Source of the DNA: Oribacterium sp. UBA4274
Lineage (GTDB): Bacteria > Bacillota > Clostridia > Lachnospirales > Lachnospiraceae
Length of the DNA: 11,317 nucleotides
NCBI GenBank assembly: GCA_002396005.1
Contig: DGVW01000068.1
Location: 1-11,317 of the forward strand
Reading direction: 5' to 3'
Below the pieces are notes generated by a model. The model ran no database searches, was not told the origin of the DNA, and worked only from the letters and a program-made list of their open reading frames with translations. Below are positions 1 through 5,301 of this stretch, one piece after another (positions within the stretch are counted from its first letter, which is position 1; each line of letters opens with the position of its first letter). Both the position numbers and the translations under genes were made by a program.

Positions 1-107
1 TTTTTCAAAAAAATTTTCAAAAAATACTTATGTGATATTAGTAACTGCCGATGTATATATCAAGCCAATAATACATTGTTTTTTTATTATCTCCTTACAG
101 ACGTTGG

Positions 108-141
108 AAACGGGGGCTATCGTATGATAGCTCTCGTTTTC
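108..141 (+). terminator. Intrinsic terminator of a gene upstream of the window
   Basis: A 13-bp stem (109-121 with 126-138, two G-U pairs) is closed by a GTAT loop and extended by an A-T pair at 108/139. It is followed by a short broken T tract (TTTTCTC). The polarity suits a plus-strand gene ending before base 1. The T tract is shorter than in the other terminators here. Confidence 0.6.
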
Positions 142-267
142 TCTGTTAAAGTAAAAAATCATATCAAGGCAATATCAAAGAAATCTCGAAATAATTTTAA
201 AATCAAATCAGTCTTGTATAAGTGCTGTATCAAAATCTGAAAAAAGCATTAATCAATGTTTTGTTCT

Positions 268-273
268 TATAAT
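268..273 (+). promoter_or_regulatory. Possible -10 box for the gene at 350
   Basis: A perfect TATAAT lies 77 bases before the start codon. The sequence 17 bases upstream (AGCATT, 245-250) is a poor -35 and there is no extended -10 TG, so this is only a candidate. Confidence 0.3.
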
Positions 274-349
274 TATGTCAAAAGTTTCCGAAATTGATTA
301 GGAAGATTAAATCATAGGACAGGGCATAATTTCAAAAGGAGAAAATAGG

Positions 350-1015
350 ATGATTTATTATATCAAAGAAATGGAAGAGGACTTTCTTAATGATTTCATC
401 TACTGGTCTGACAGCCATGGACAATTTGAAAAGGATGGCAATGATCTTAATTATGATGAACTTCCTGAAGATTTAAGATGTACGTACACCGAGCTTTGGG
501 GAGAACGCAAGGATGGGTTAAAGTGTTTTCTTGCAGAGTTTAAGGGGAAGTATGGCATTGCCCTTGCAGCAGACTACAGCCGTTCCTCACAGACGCGTAA
601 CCTGGATATGGCCAAAAGGGTTGCCAAAACTCTTGATGAAAAGAAAACAGTTGACAAGGCAACCGTTATTCTCGCTTATGACCTGGGACAGCCTTATGAG
701 GGAGGAGCCGCCACAAGCGTTATACTGTTCCTTCCGTCAGAAACATCAAAGAAGAACTTTGACAGAGAGGCTGAGACATTTTCAGAAATGGCATACAAGG
801 CAGATAAGCAATCCCCATACAAGGAGTATAAGGTTCCGATCACCTGTGAGCTGTACGGAAGAATCACTGTAAAAGCAAAAAATCAGGAAGAGGCCAAAGA
901 CATTGTCGCAAGACAGATTGCCGACATGACAGAGGATGATGTCGTTAAGATCACAACACTTCTGCGGAATACATTGAAGGTAGACGACAGAAGCAAGGTC
1001 ATTGAAGCGAAGTGA
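350..1015 (+). CDS. Uncharacterised acidic 221-residue protein
   Basis: This gene encodes a soluble protein that I do not recognise by family name. The start is well supported by an AAAAGGAG ribosome binding site just upstream of the ATG. The N-terminal third is rich in Asp/Glu and aromatic residues, around a segment with the pattern LPEDLRCTYTELWG (about residues 39-52) and then an AEFKGKYGIALAADY stretch (62-76). That layout resembles small cytosolic proteins of unknown function common in Lachnospiraceae, which is a recollection rather than a search result. The C-terminal part (about 165-200) has a strand-helix pattern, with ITVKAKNQEEAKDIVARQI looking like a small alpha/beta module. There is no signal peptide, membrane segment or recognisable catalytic motif. 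It appears monocistronic: a terminator follows at 1095-1125 and an independent promoter candidate for the helicase lies just after its stop. Confidence 0.8.
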   Translation: MIYYIKEMEEDFLNDFIYWSDSHGQFEKDGNDLNYDELPEDLRCTYTELWGERKDGLKCFLAEFKGKYGIALAADYSRSSQTRNLDMAKRVAKTLDEKKTVDKATVILAYDLGQPYEGGAATSVILFLPSETSKKNFDREAETFSEMAYKADKQSPYKEYKVPITCELYGRITVKAKNQEEAKDIVARQIADMTEDDVVKITTLLRNTLKVDDRSKVIEAK

Positions 1016-1031
1016 AACATAAAAATATTAA

Positions 1032-1060
1032 TTGCAATATTACCGATACTATGTTAAACT
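1032..1060 (+). promoter_or_regulatory. Candidate promoter for the helicase gene
   Basis: TTGCAA (1032-1037), a 17-base spacer and TAAACT (1055-1060), with an extended -10 TG at 1052-1053. Each hexamer matches 4 of 6 consensus positions. If used, transcription starts near 1067 and the helicase mRNA begins with a leader of about 135 nt that contains the terminator at 1095-1125. Confidence 0.35.
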
Positions 1061-1094
1061 TCCTCAAGTCTTATCTATGAAATACATTTAGTTT

Positions 1095-1125
1095 ACTGAT
1101 CAGGCGTGTCCTGGTCAGTTTTTTT
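1095..1125 (+). terminator. Intrinsic terminator between the 221-residue gene and the helicase
   Basis: A 10-bp stem, ACTGATCAGG (1095-1104) with CCTGGTCAGT (1110-1119), has one G-U pair and a CGTGT loop, and runs directly into seven T residues (1119-1125). It can end the upstream transcript. Because the best promoter candidate for the helicase lies before it, it could also act as an attenuator in the helicase leader. Confidence 0.85.
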
Positions 1126-1141
1126 GTAGGTTGTGAGTGGT

Positions 1142-1184
1142 AAAGGGGAAACCCTTTCATGATACATGAGGCATGAAGTCTCAT
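1142..1184 (+). promoter_or_regulatory. Two small hairpins in the helicase 5' leader
   Basis: The first is AAAGGG (1142-1147), a GAAA tetraloop and CCCTTT (1152-1157), six perfect pairs. The second is ATGAGGC (1166-1172), an ATGAA loop and GTCTCAT (1178-1184), seven pairs with one G-U. They end six bases before the AGGAA ribosome binding site (1191-1195), so they shape the 5' UTR next to the start. I do not recognise a known RNA family. Confidence 0.45.
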
Positions 1185-1201
1185 AGAAAAAGGAATTTTA
1201 C

Positions 1202-2806
1202 ATGACATTTAATGAATTAAATTTAAATCAGCGTATCGTCGATGCTATAACCAAAGCCGGTTACAAGGAGCCATCACCTATCCAGGAGAAAGCGATTCCT
1301 CTCATGATGGAGGGCAAGGATCTTATAGCTTGTGCGCAGACAGGAACAGGTAAAACCGCGGCATTTGCACTTCCGGTACTGAACATGCTTGATAATGTTT
1401 CCGGTGAGCATCCTCGGGCACTTATCCTTACACCGACCCGTGAGCTTGCGATACAGATACTGGAGAACTTCAAAAAGTACAGTCGTTATATGAGACTTCG
1501 TACTGTATGCTTTTATGGTGGAGCCAAGCAGGGTCCGCAGATAGGTGCATACAGCAGAGGCTGCGACATACTGGTAGCGACACCGGGACGTTTGATTGAC
1601 TATATGAATCAGGGCATCGTCAGCCTGGGTGATGTAGAGATGTTCATACTCGATGAGGCCGATAGAATGCTGGATATGGGCTTCATCCATGATATCCGCA
1701 GAGTTGTAGCTGAGATTCCGGAGGACAGGCAGACCGTTATGTTTTCCGCAACCATGCCTAAGGAGATTGAAGCACTGGCCAGAGACATTCTCACAGAGCC
1801 GGAGACCATCAAGATAGCACCTACAACAAGTCCTGCTGACACAGTTGATCAGAAGATCTGCTTTTTGGATAAGGATAACAAGAAAACAGTTCTCAGCAGT
1901 TTTCTCAAGCAGGAGGATGTAAAGAAGTCCATAATCTTTACAAGAACAAAGCACGGTGCTGATCATCTGGTAAGAGACCTTCAGAAGCTGGGCATAGAGA
2001 CTATGGCTATACATGGCAATAAAACACAAGGTCAGCGTCAGAATGCACTGGAGAGATTCCGTTCCGGTAATATTAAGGTTCTTATCGCGACTGATGTTGC
2101 ATCAAGAGGCATTGATATCCCAAAGATCACACATGTTTTCAACTATGAACTTCCTGAGGAAACAGAGTCCTATATCCATCGTATCGGACGTGCGGGAAGA
2201 GCCGGCGAAACAGGTGTAGCCATCACCCTTTGCTGTCAGGAGGAGATGGGACTTCTCTATGACATAGAGAAGATGATGGACAAGGAGATCCCTGAGATCG
2301 AGACAGAGATGTCTGTTTCCATTCAGCGTGTACAGCGTGGAGAGAGAAGACGTTTCGGCAAGATCAGATCAATTAAGTCGGAAACTGACAGGAACTCATC
2401 AAAGCAGTCAGACTCAAGAACATCCGGTACACGAAGCAGAAAGAGCCATAGAGACGAGCATGACGAGCTTATCAAGAAGTTTGCAAGGGCTGAGCGTAAG
2501 GAGAGACTGAACAGACGTAATCAGCGACTTGAAGGACTTTCCGTGGAGGAGGCAGTGGCTTTGGCTGAGGCAGCAAGAAAGCCTGTTTTTGGCAGGAAAA
2601 TCGATGAGAAGAAGCTTGCTGACATAAAGAAGAAGTCCGCAAAGAAAAAGACCGGATTTGAAAAGTTCTACAAGAGAAATGAAGAAATTTTTGAAGAGGC
2701 TACCCGCAGTTTTGAGAAAAAAACAAAAAAAGCTTCTGCTTCAAAAGCAATGAAAAAGACAAAAGGAAATATAAACAATAAAAAGAGAAATCGCAGAGCT
2801 TCATAA
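1202..2806 (+). CDS. DEAD-box ATP-dependent RNA helicase with basic C-terminal tail
   Basis: A DEAD-box helicase of the RhlE/CshA type, which uses ATP to unwind short RNA duplexes in ribosome assembly, mRNA turnover or cold adaptation. All core motifs are present in order: the F...P-S-P-I-Q Q motif (residues 3-28), motif I AQTGTGKT (45-52), Ia PTRELA (78-83), Ib TPGR (127-130), II DEAD (151-154), III SAT (182-184), IV IIFTRTK (244-250), V ATDVASRGIDIP (296-307) and VI HRIGRAGR (326-333). From about residue 380 to 534 the protein is a Lys/Arg-rich low-complexity tail, presumably for RNA binding, with acidic helical patches around 480-510. The length is normal for a tailed member. The start has AGGAA six bases before the ATG. 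The substrate cannot be read from sequence, so no gene symbol is given. Confidence 0.95.
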   Translation: MTFNELNLNQRIVDAITKAGYKEPSPIQEKAIPLMMEGKDLIACAQTGTGKTAAFALPVLNMLDNVSGEHPRALILTPTRELAIQILENFKKYSRYMRLRTVCFYGGAKQGPQIGAYSRGCDILVATPGRLIDYMNQGIVSLGDVEMFILDEADRMLDMGFIHDIRRVVAEIPEDRQTVMFSATMPKEIEALARDILTEPETIKIAPTTSPADTVDQKICFLDKDNKKTVLSSFLKQEDVKKSIIFTRTKHGADHLVRDLQKLGIETMAIHGNKTQGQRQNALERFRSGNIKVLIATDVASRGIDIPKITHVFNYELPEETESYIHRIGRAGRAGETGVAITLCCQEEMGLLYDIEKMMDKEIPEIETEMSVSIQRVQRGERRRFGKIRSIKSETDRNSSKQSDSRTSGTRSRKSHRDEHDELIKKFARAERKERLNRRNQRLEGLSVEEAVALAEAARKPVFGRKIDEKKLADIKKKSAKKKTGFEKFYKRNEEIFEEATRSFEKKTKKASASKAMKKTKGNINNKKRNRRAS

Positions 2807-2832
2807 GTGAAACTTTTAATTTGAGAGGGTAC

Positions 2833-2905
2833 GTCGGAGGCTTAGGGATGCCTCCGACAGAGTAGTATGAAAACTATAATAAGGGGTCAGATATTAAATA
2901 TCTGA
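2833..2905 (+). other. Two unassigned hairpins downstream of the helicase
   Basis: GTCGGAGGC (2833-2841), an 8-base loop and GCCTCCGAC (2850-2858) form nine perfect, GC-rich pairs. A second perfect stem, TCAGATAT (2887-2894) with ATATCTGA (2898-2905), has a TAA loop. Neither is followed by a T tract on either strand, so they are not ordinary terminators. They could be a 3' UTR stabiliser, an RNA processing signal or part of a small RNA. Confidence 0.5.
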
Positions 2906-2979
2906 TGAGGTTATACTAACTCGTGAAGCTTAAATGAAACTGAAGGGAATATAAAGAAAACTTAAGGTTAAAACATAAA

Positions 2980-3016
2980 AAACAGATGACAGAGTGTTGA
3001 ACTCCATCATCTGTTT
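2980..3016. terminator. Two-way terminator between the helicase and tRNA-Lys
   Basis: A stem AAACAGATGA (2980-2989) with TCATCTGTTT (3007-3016) carries an inner GAGT/ACTC stem. On the minus strand it is followed by TTTTTT interrupted later by ATG then TTTT, a good terminator for the tRNA transcript. On the plus strand the tail is only TTTAAATTT, so it ends helicase transcripts less well. Confidence 0.75.
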
Positions 3017-3035
3017 AAATTTACGCATCAAAAAA

Positions 3036-3108
3036 TGCACCTTCAGGGACTTGAACCCTGGACAAACGGATTAAGAGTCCGCTGCTCTACCAACTGAGCT
3101 AAAGGTGC
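3036..3108 (-). tRNA. tRNA-Lys, anticodon CTT
   Basis: The minus strand folds into a 73-nt cloverleaf: acceptor GCACCTT/AAGGTGC, D stem GCTC/GAGC with AGTTGGTA loop, anticodon stem GCGGA/TCCGT with loop CTCTTAA (anticodon CTT, reading AAG), five-base variable loop, and T stem CAGGG/CCCTG with TTCAAGT loop. The discriminator is A. The 3' CCA is not encoded; A73 is followed by T6. It appears to be a single-tRNA transcript with its own promoter (3136-3164) and terminator (2980-3016). Confidence 0.97.
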
Positions 3109-3135
3109 ATATCATTGCTCGCCGCAACGATGTAT

Positions 3136-3164
3136 AATTTACTCTTTTTTATTTCTAAAGTCAA
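3136..3164 (-). promoter_or_regulatory. Promoter of tRNA-Lys
   Basis: On the minus strand TTGACT (3164-3159), a 17-base spacer and TAAATT (3141-3136) lie about 28 bases before the tRNA 5' end. The -35 matches five of six consensus positions and the -10 four of six. Confidence 0.65.
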
Positions 3165-3275
3165 CATTTTTTTGCAAAAATCAAAAACTTTTTTTGCAAC
3201 AATCCCCCCATAGTATAATTTTTCCTGAGCTATACATGTTTCGTCAGATTTATCATACATATCATGTAGTAAATA

Positions 3276-3713
3276 TTAATTAGCTTTAACCTTTGGCTTC
3301 TTAAAGAGATGATTAAACGCACCGAACAGATCGATAACGCCATCATGACCGGATTCCTTTTCCGTATCATCGCTGGCATTAAGTTTGAGCTGCGTATCCA
3401 GCATATCAGAGAATGGAGGATCATCTCTGTTTAATCCCTTTGGATATCTCTGAAAGATCTGAGAGAAAGCCTTACGGACAGGTTCAAGACCATACTCGTT
3501 GTAGAAATCACTCAAGATACCTTTGAATTGGTGCTCTATGCCATATGCAGTTATATTGTATGCTCTGCAGTAGTGGGTCATAGCATTAACCTCATCTGTA
3601 TCCTCACCCAGCACTGTCGCACTAAAAACGGCATCCATTATTTCTTTATGACTCGATTGTTCTAAAGCGGCATCGAGAAATTTTAATGCGGCTTTTTTAC
3701 TTATATTATTCAT
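3276..3713 (-). CDS. Uncharacterised 145-residue helical protein
   Basis: An unknown cytosolic protein, predicted mainly helical, with no signal peptide or membrane segment. The frame is open further upstream (an ATG at 3761), but the chosen ATG at 3713 is the one preceded by a good AAAGGA site eight bases away; the upstream ATG has none. Residues 1-60 begin MNNISKKAALKFLDAALEQ and look like paired amphipathic helices. The middle (about 60-95) is aromatic-rich, with a QRYPKGLNRDDPPF segment, and the end is a basic KKPKVKAN tail. It lies alone, divergent from the gene at 3909 and downstream of nothing on its strand. No clear terminator was found after its stop. The function is unknown and no catalytic motif is visible. 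Confidence 0.75.
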   Translation of the reverse strand: MNNISKKAALKFLDAALEQSSHKEIMDAVFSATVLGEDTDEVNAMTHYCRAYNITAYGIEHQFKGILSDFYNEYGLEPVRKAFSQIFQRYPKGLNRDDPPFSDMLDTQLKLNASDDTEKESGHDGVIDLFGAFNHLFKKPKVKAN

Positions 3714-3795
3714 TACGGAGATCCTTTCTATAAAAATAGGCATTAGGTTATTTGGAATCAATATTTTATTAAATACGGATTTGTTTTGATAAGTA

Positions 3796-3859
3796 TTTAT
3801 ATCTATTTAATCGACATTACAATTGATAATATAAGATGATACTATTATGTATATATAAT
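3796..3859. promoter_or_regulatory. AT-rich divergent promoter region
   Basis: Between the divergent genes at 3713 and 3909 the DNA is extremely AT-rich. A perfect TATAAT at 3854-3859 (plus) is a candidate -10 for the 133-residue gene but lacks a good -35 at normal spacing. On the minus strand TTGTAA (3822-3817) and TATAAA (3801-3796) are separated by 15 bases. Both assignments are tentative. Confidence 0.3.
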
Positions 3860-3908
3860 ATTATCAAATGTTGGCTGCACCGGAAATAGAGAAGCAGAGG
3901 ATAGAATC

Positions 3909-4310
3909 ATGGGCTTTTTTGAACAATTACTTGGCAGATCGGAATATAAGACCAGTGAAATGAGCATCAGCTTTGTTCAGGATGAGGATGATAAAGACAG
4001 TGGATATATAATTGCCGAAATATATGGGGAAGATATCATCGGGTGGAATAAATACATCCACGTGTTATGTACCTTCAAAGAGCTGTCGGAACTTTACGGT
4101 AATGAAATTACATATGAAAGCATGATCAAAAATGCGAACCTTAAGCAGGAGACTACGATTCCGGTGAGATTTCATATCAAGGGAGGTAAAGTTTCCGACT
4201 TAAGGATCGATTTTGTGACCTTCAGTAAAAGAATAGGTGATGAAAGATTTGCAGAGCTGGAGATGCTCGGATATCATGTGCTCAATGTAAAAAACTATAA
4301 GAAACGGTGA
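3909..4310 (+). CDS. Uncharacterised 133-residue protein
   Basis: A small soluble protein of unknown family. The ATG is preceded by AGAGG at 8 bases. The sequence alternates predicted strands and helices, with an acidic DEDDKD patch (about residues 25-30), an aromatic GWNKYIHVLCTF segment (about 45-56) and a basic end (NYKKR). It has no signal peptide, transmembrane segment or known active-site motif. Its TGA stop (4308-4310) is followed immediately by the TAA of the opposite-strand reductase (4311-4313), so the two convergent genes share no spacer and no terminator. I do not recognise a homologous family, and the function is unknown. Confidence 0.75.
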   Translation: MGFFEQLLGRSEYKTSEMSISFVQDEDDKDSGYIIAEIYGEDIIGWNKYIHVLCTFKELSELYGNEITYESMIKNANLKQETTIPVRFHIKGGKVSDLRIDFVTFSKRIGDERFAELEMLGYHVLNVKNYKKR

Positions 4311-4868
4311 TTATACCTTGAAAAGGGACATGGCATCCTGAAGCTTCTCCCGGACATCAACGCCGTAGATATCCAGTCCTTCTGCGTGATAGTAGTCTAC
4401 ATCCTTGATCTCCCAGAAAGAGTCGGCCAGAGACTTGATATAATCAAAGGAATGGTTCTTTTCAGGGATAAATCCGCCTGATGTTGTTATAAATACAAGT
4501 TTTTTGGCCTTGCAGAGACTATAGTATCTGCCATCGGCAGCAACATCAAAGGTTATACCCTGAGTGCATACCAGCTCTATGTAGGTATGTAGTATTGCAG
4601 GAATGCTGTAGTTCCAGAACGGTGCAGCAATGACGATTTCATCTGCATCACGGAACTGCTTTGCATAATCAAACATAGGATCTTCGAAGGTATGACTTGC
4701 AACAGAAGCATTGTATAAAAGCAGGCTGTTACGATCCAGCGCATGGAGATCCATGTCACCGAGATTAACCTGTTCTATATCGGCGTCCAGCTTCTTAAGG
4801 TAGGCATCTGCAAGATATAGGGTTCGTGAATCATCTCTGAAACAGGCGTTAACAAACAAAATAGACAT
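4311..4868 (-). CDS. NAD(P)H-dependent flavodoxin-fold oxidoreductase (AzoR/NQO-like)
   Basis: A 185-residue member of the flavodoxin-like NAD(P)H:quinone oxidoreductase/azoreductase family, whose members use bound FMN to pass two electrons from NAD(P)H to quinones or azo compounds. The family signature is clear. An N-terminal strand MSILFVNACFR is followed by a Ser/Arg-containing turn for the FMN phosphate (DDSRT, about residues 12-16). The PFWNYSIPAILHTYIELV segment (about 83-100) matches the FMN-binding P-x-[YW]-N-x-SIPA block, and a TTSGG motif (about 129-133) is the second flavin-contacting loop. The length is slightly under the usual 195-210. The start has AGAGG upstream and a near-consensus promoter at 4933-4963. 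The natural acceptor cannot be deduced, and a detoxification or redox-balancing role is inferred only from the family. Confidence 0.85.
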   Translation of the reverse strand: MSILFVNACFRDDSRTLYLADAYLKKLDADIEQVNLGDMDLHALDRNSLLLYNASVASHTFEDPMFDYAKQFRDADEIVIAAPFWNYSIPAILHTYIELVCTQGITFDVAADGRYYSLCKAKKLVFITTSGGFIPEKNHSFDYIKSLADSFWEIKDVDYYHAEGLDIYGVDVREKLQDAMSLFKV

Positions 4869-4932
4869 AAGTGTACCTCTGAAAATTTAAAATCATATAC
4901 AAATAAATCGCATAAAATGAAAATTATATATA

Positions 4933-4963
4933 ATTATAAGCAACAAAATTGCATAAGTGTCAA
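4933..4963 (-). promoter_or_regulatory. Promoter of the flavodoxin-fold reductase
   Basis: On the minus strand TTGACA (4963-4958) and TATAAT (4938-4933) are both perfect hexamers, separated by 19 bases, slightly longer than optimal. The transcript would start near 4926 and carry a leader of about 60 nt. Confidence 0.6.
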
Positions 4964-4970
4964 TGATAAT

Positions 4971-5017
4971 TTACATAAAATGACCATTTTTTGAGAAAAA
5001 ATTGCTATTTTATGTAA
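4971..5017. repeat. 11-bp inverted repeat in the divergent promoter region
   Basis: TTACATAAAAT (4971-4981) is repeated inverted as ATTTTATGTAA (5007-5017). The right arm overlaps the -10 of the plus-strand promoter at 4991-5018, and the -35 lies between the arms. A partial third copy, CATAAAATGA, lies at 4911-4920 and repeats 4974-4983 directly. A second direct repeat, CATAAGTGT, occurs at 4866-4874 and 4952-4960. This suggests a regulator binding site, but it is also compatible with chance in AT-rich DNA. Confidence 0.5.
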
Positions 5018-5018
5018 T
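4991..5018 (+). promoter_or_regulatory. Promoter for the structured RNA at 5025
   Basis: TTGAGA (4991-4996) and TGTAAT (5013-5018), each five of six consensus positions, are 16 bases apart. A start near 5025 falls just before the closing stem of the folded segment at 5035. Confidence 0.5.
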
Positions 5019-5024
5019 ATTAAT

Positions 5025-5184
5025 TCCTGATTTGCCGACTTATAAGTTCAGAGGGAACTTACAGGTGGTAGACATACAGCCTGTACGATAATCGCGCGAT
5101 CATATCTCCGAGGGATCGGAGATATTTTGAGTCGGAATCATAGAATGAGAGAAATGTATCGTGGCCGGGCTGCGATATTTTTTT
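5025..5184 (+). ncRNA. Candidate structured RNA (small RNA or leader), unassigned family
   Basis: A segment of about 160 nt that I cannot match to a known RNA class. A closing stem CCGACT (5035-5040) with AGTCGG (5130-5135) encloses three hairpins. H1 is TAAGTTC/GAACTTA (5043-5049, 5055-5061). H2 is ACAGGT..GTA with TAC..GCCTGT (5061-5084, one G-A mismatch, GACA loop, sharing base 5061 with H1). H4 is a perfect 10-bp stem ATATCTCCGA/TCGGAGATAT (5102-5111, 5116-5125) with a GGGA loop. A palindrome ATCGCGCGAT (5091-5100) lies between H2 and H4. The segment ends in a strong terminator (5157-5184). A promoter precedes it, and the downstream GGDEF gene has its own promoter, which favours a separate RNA. 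A conditional leader for that gene is the alternative. The 5' end is inferred from the promoter. Confidence 0.5.
5157..5184 (+). terminator. Intrinsic terminator of the structured RNA
   Basis: TATCGTGGC (5157-5165), a CGG loop and GCTGCGATA (5169-5177) form nine pairs, two of them G-U, followed at once by seven T residues (5178-5184). It lies 117 bases before the GGDEF gene start and upstream of that gene's own promoter. Confidence 0.85.
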
Positions 5185-5236
5185 ATTTATGTATCTTTGT
5201 TCACATAAATTACACTATTTAATATTTAAATGCCCT

Positions 5237-5273
5237 TTGTACATTCGTCACAGTGTATGTATAATATCACTGT
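5237..5273 (+). promoter_or_regulatory. Promoter and possible operator of the GGDEF/EAL gene
   Basis: TTGTAC (5237-5242), a 17-base spacer and a perfect TATAAT (5260-5265) put the transcript start near 5272, about 30 bases before the ATG. An inverted repeat ACAGTG (5250-5255) / CACTGT (5268-5273) flanks the -10 box symmetrically with a 12-base gap, a position suited to a repressor operator. The promoter lies inside any reading frame begun at 5230, which argues against that upstream start. Confidence 0.7.
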
Positions 5274-5301
5274 ATTTTTAGTTGGATGTGGGAGAATAAA
5301 A

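Larger units (their letters stand above)
1..349. other. Non-coding 5' stretch of the window
   Basis: No convincing reading frame is seen on either strand. The stretch is very AT-rich. It holds one intrinsic terminator (108-141), which probably ends a gene lying before the window, and then roughly 200 bases of AT-rich DNA that must carry the promoter of the gene at 350. Nothing else was identified. Confidence 0.6.

Noticed and set aside
1274..2029. Long minus-strand reading frames opposite the helicase
   Set aside because: They run antisense to a gene with every DEAD-box motif intact, have no ribosome binding sites and give low-complexity, Cys/Leu-rich proteins.
3165..3215. Repeated TTTTTTTGCAA as a mobile element end or terminator
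   Set aside because: It is a pair of short A/T-run repeats without a stable stem, target duplication or linked transposase, and is best explained by local AT bias.
3714..3761. ATG at 3761 as the start of the 145-residue minus-strand protein
   Set aside because: It has no ribosome binding site, whereas AAAGGA lies eight bases before the ATG at 3713.
5030..5185. c-di-GMP riboswitch (GEMM or class II), 6S RNA or SRP RNA
   Set aside because: The conserved cores I know for these (for example the GEMM CAGGGCAAA and tetraloop-receptor pattern, or the SRP GGAAG loop region) are absent, and the fold is a multi-hairpin form rather than one long stem.
5145..5222. A 25-codon basic-then-hydrophobic reading frame across the terminator, resembling a small membrane peptide or type I toxin
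   Set aside because: Its hydrophobic part is mostly translated from the terminator T tract and the following AT-rich DNA, and the only ribosome site is a weak GGAA. The hairpin plus T7 explains the sequence better.
5230..5301. Upstream ATG at 5230 as the start of the GGDEF/EAL protein
   Set aside because: It has no ribosome binding site and its first codons overlap the -35 and -10 of the gene's promoter. The ATG at 5302 has GGGAG at the right distance.
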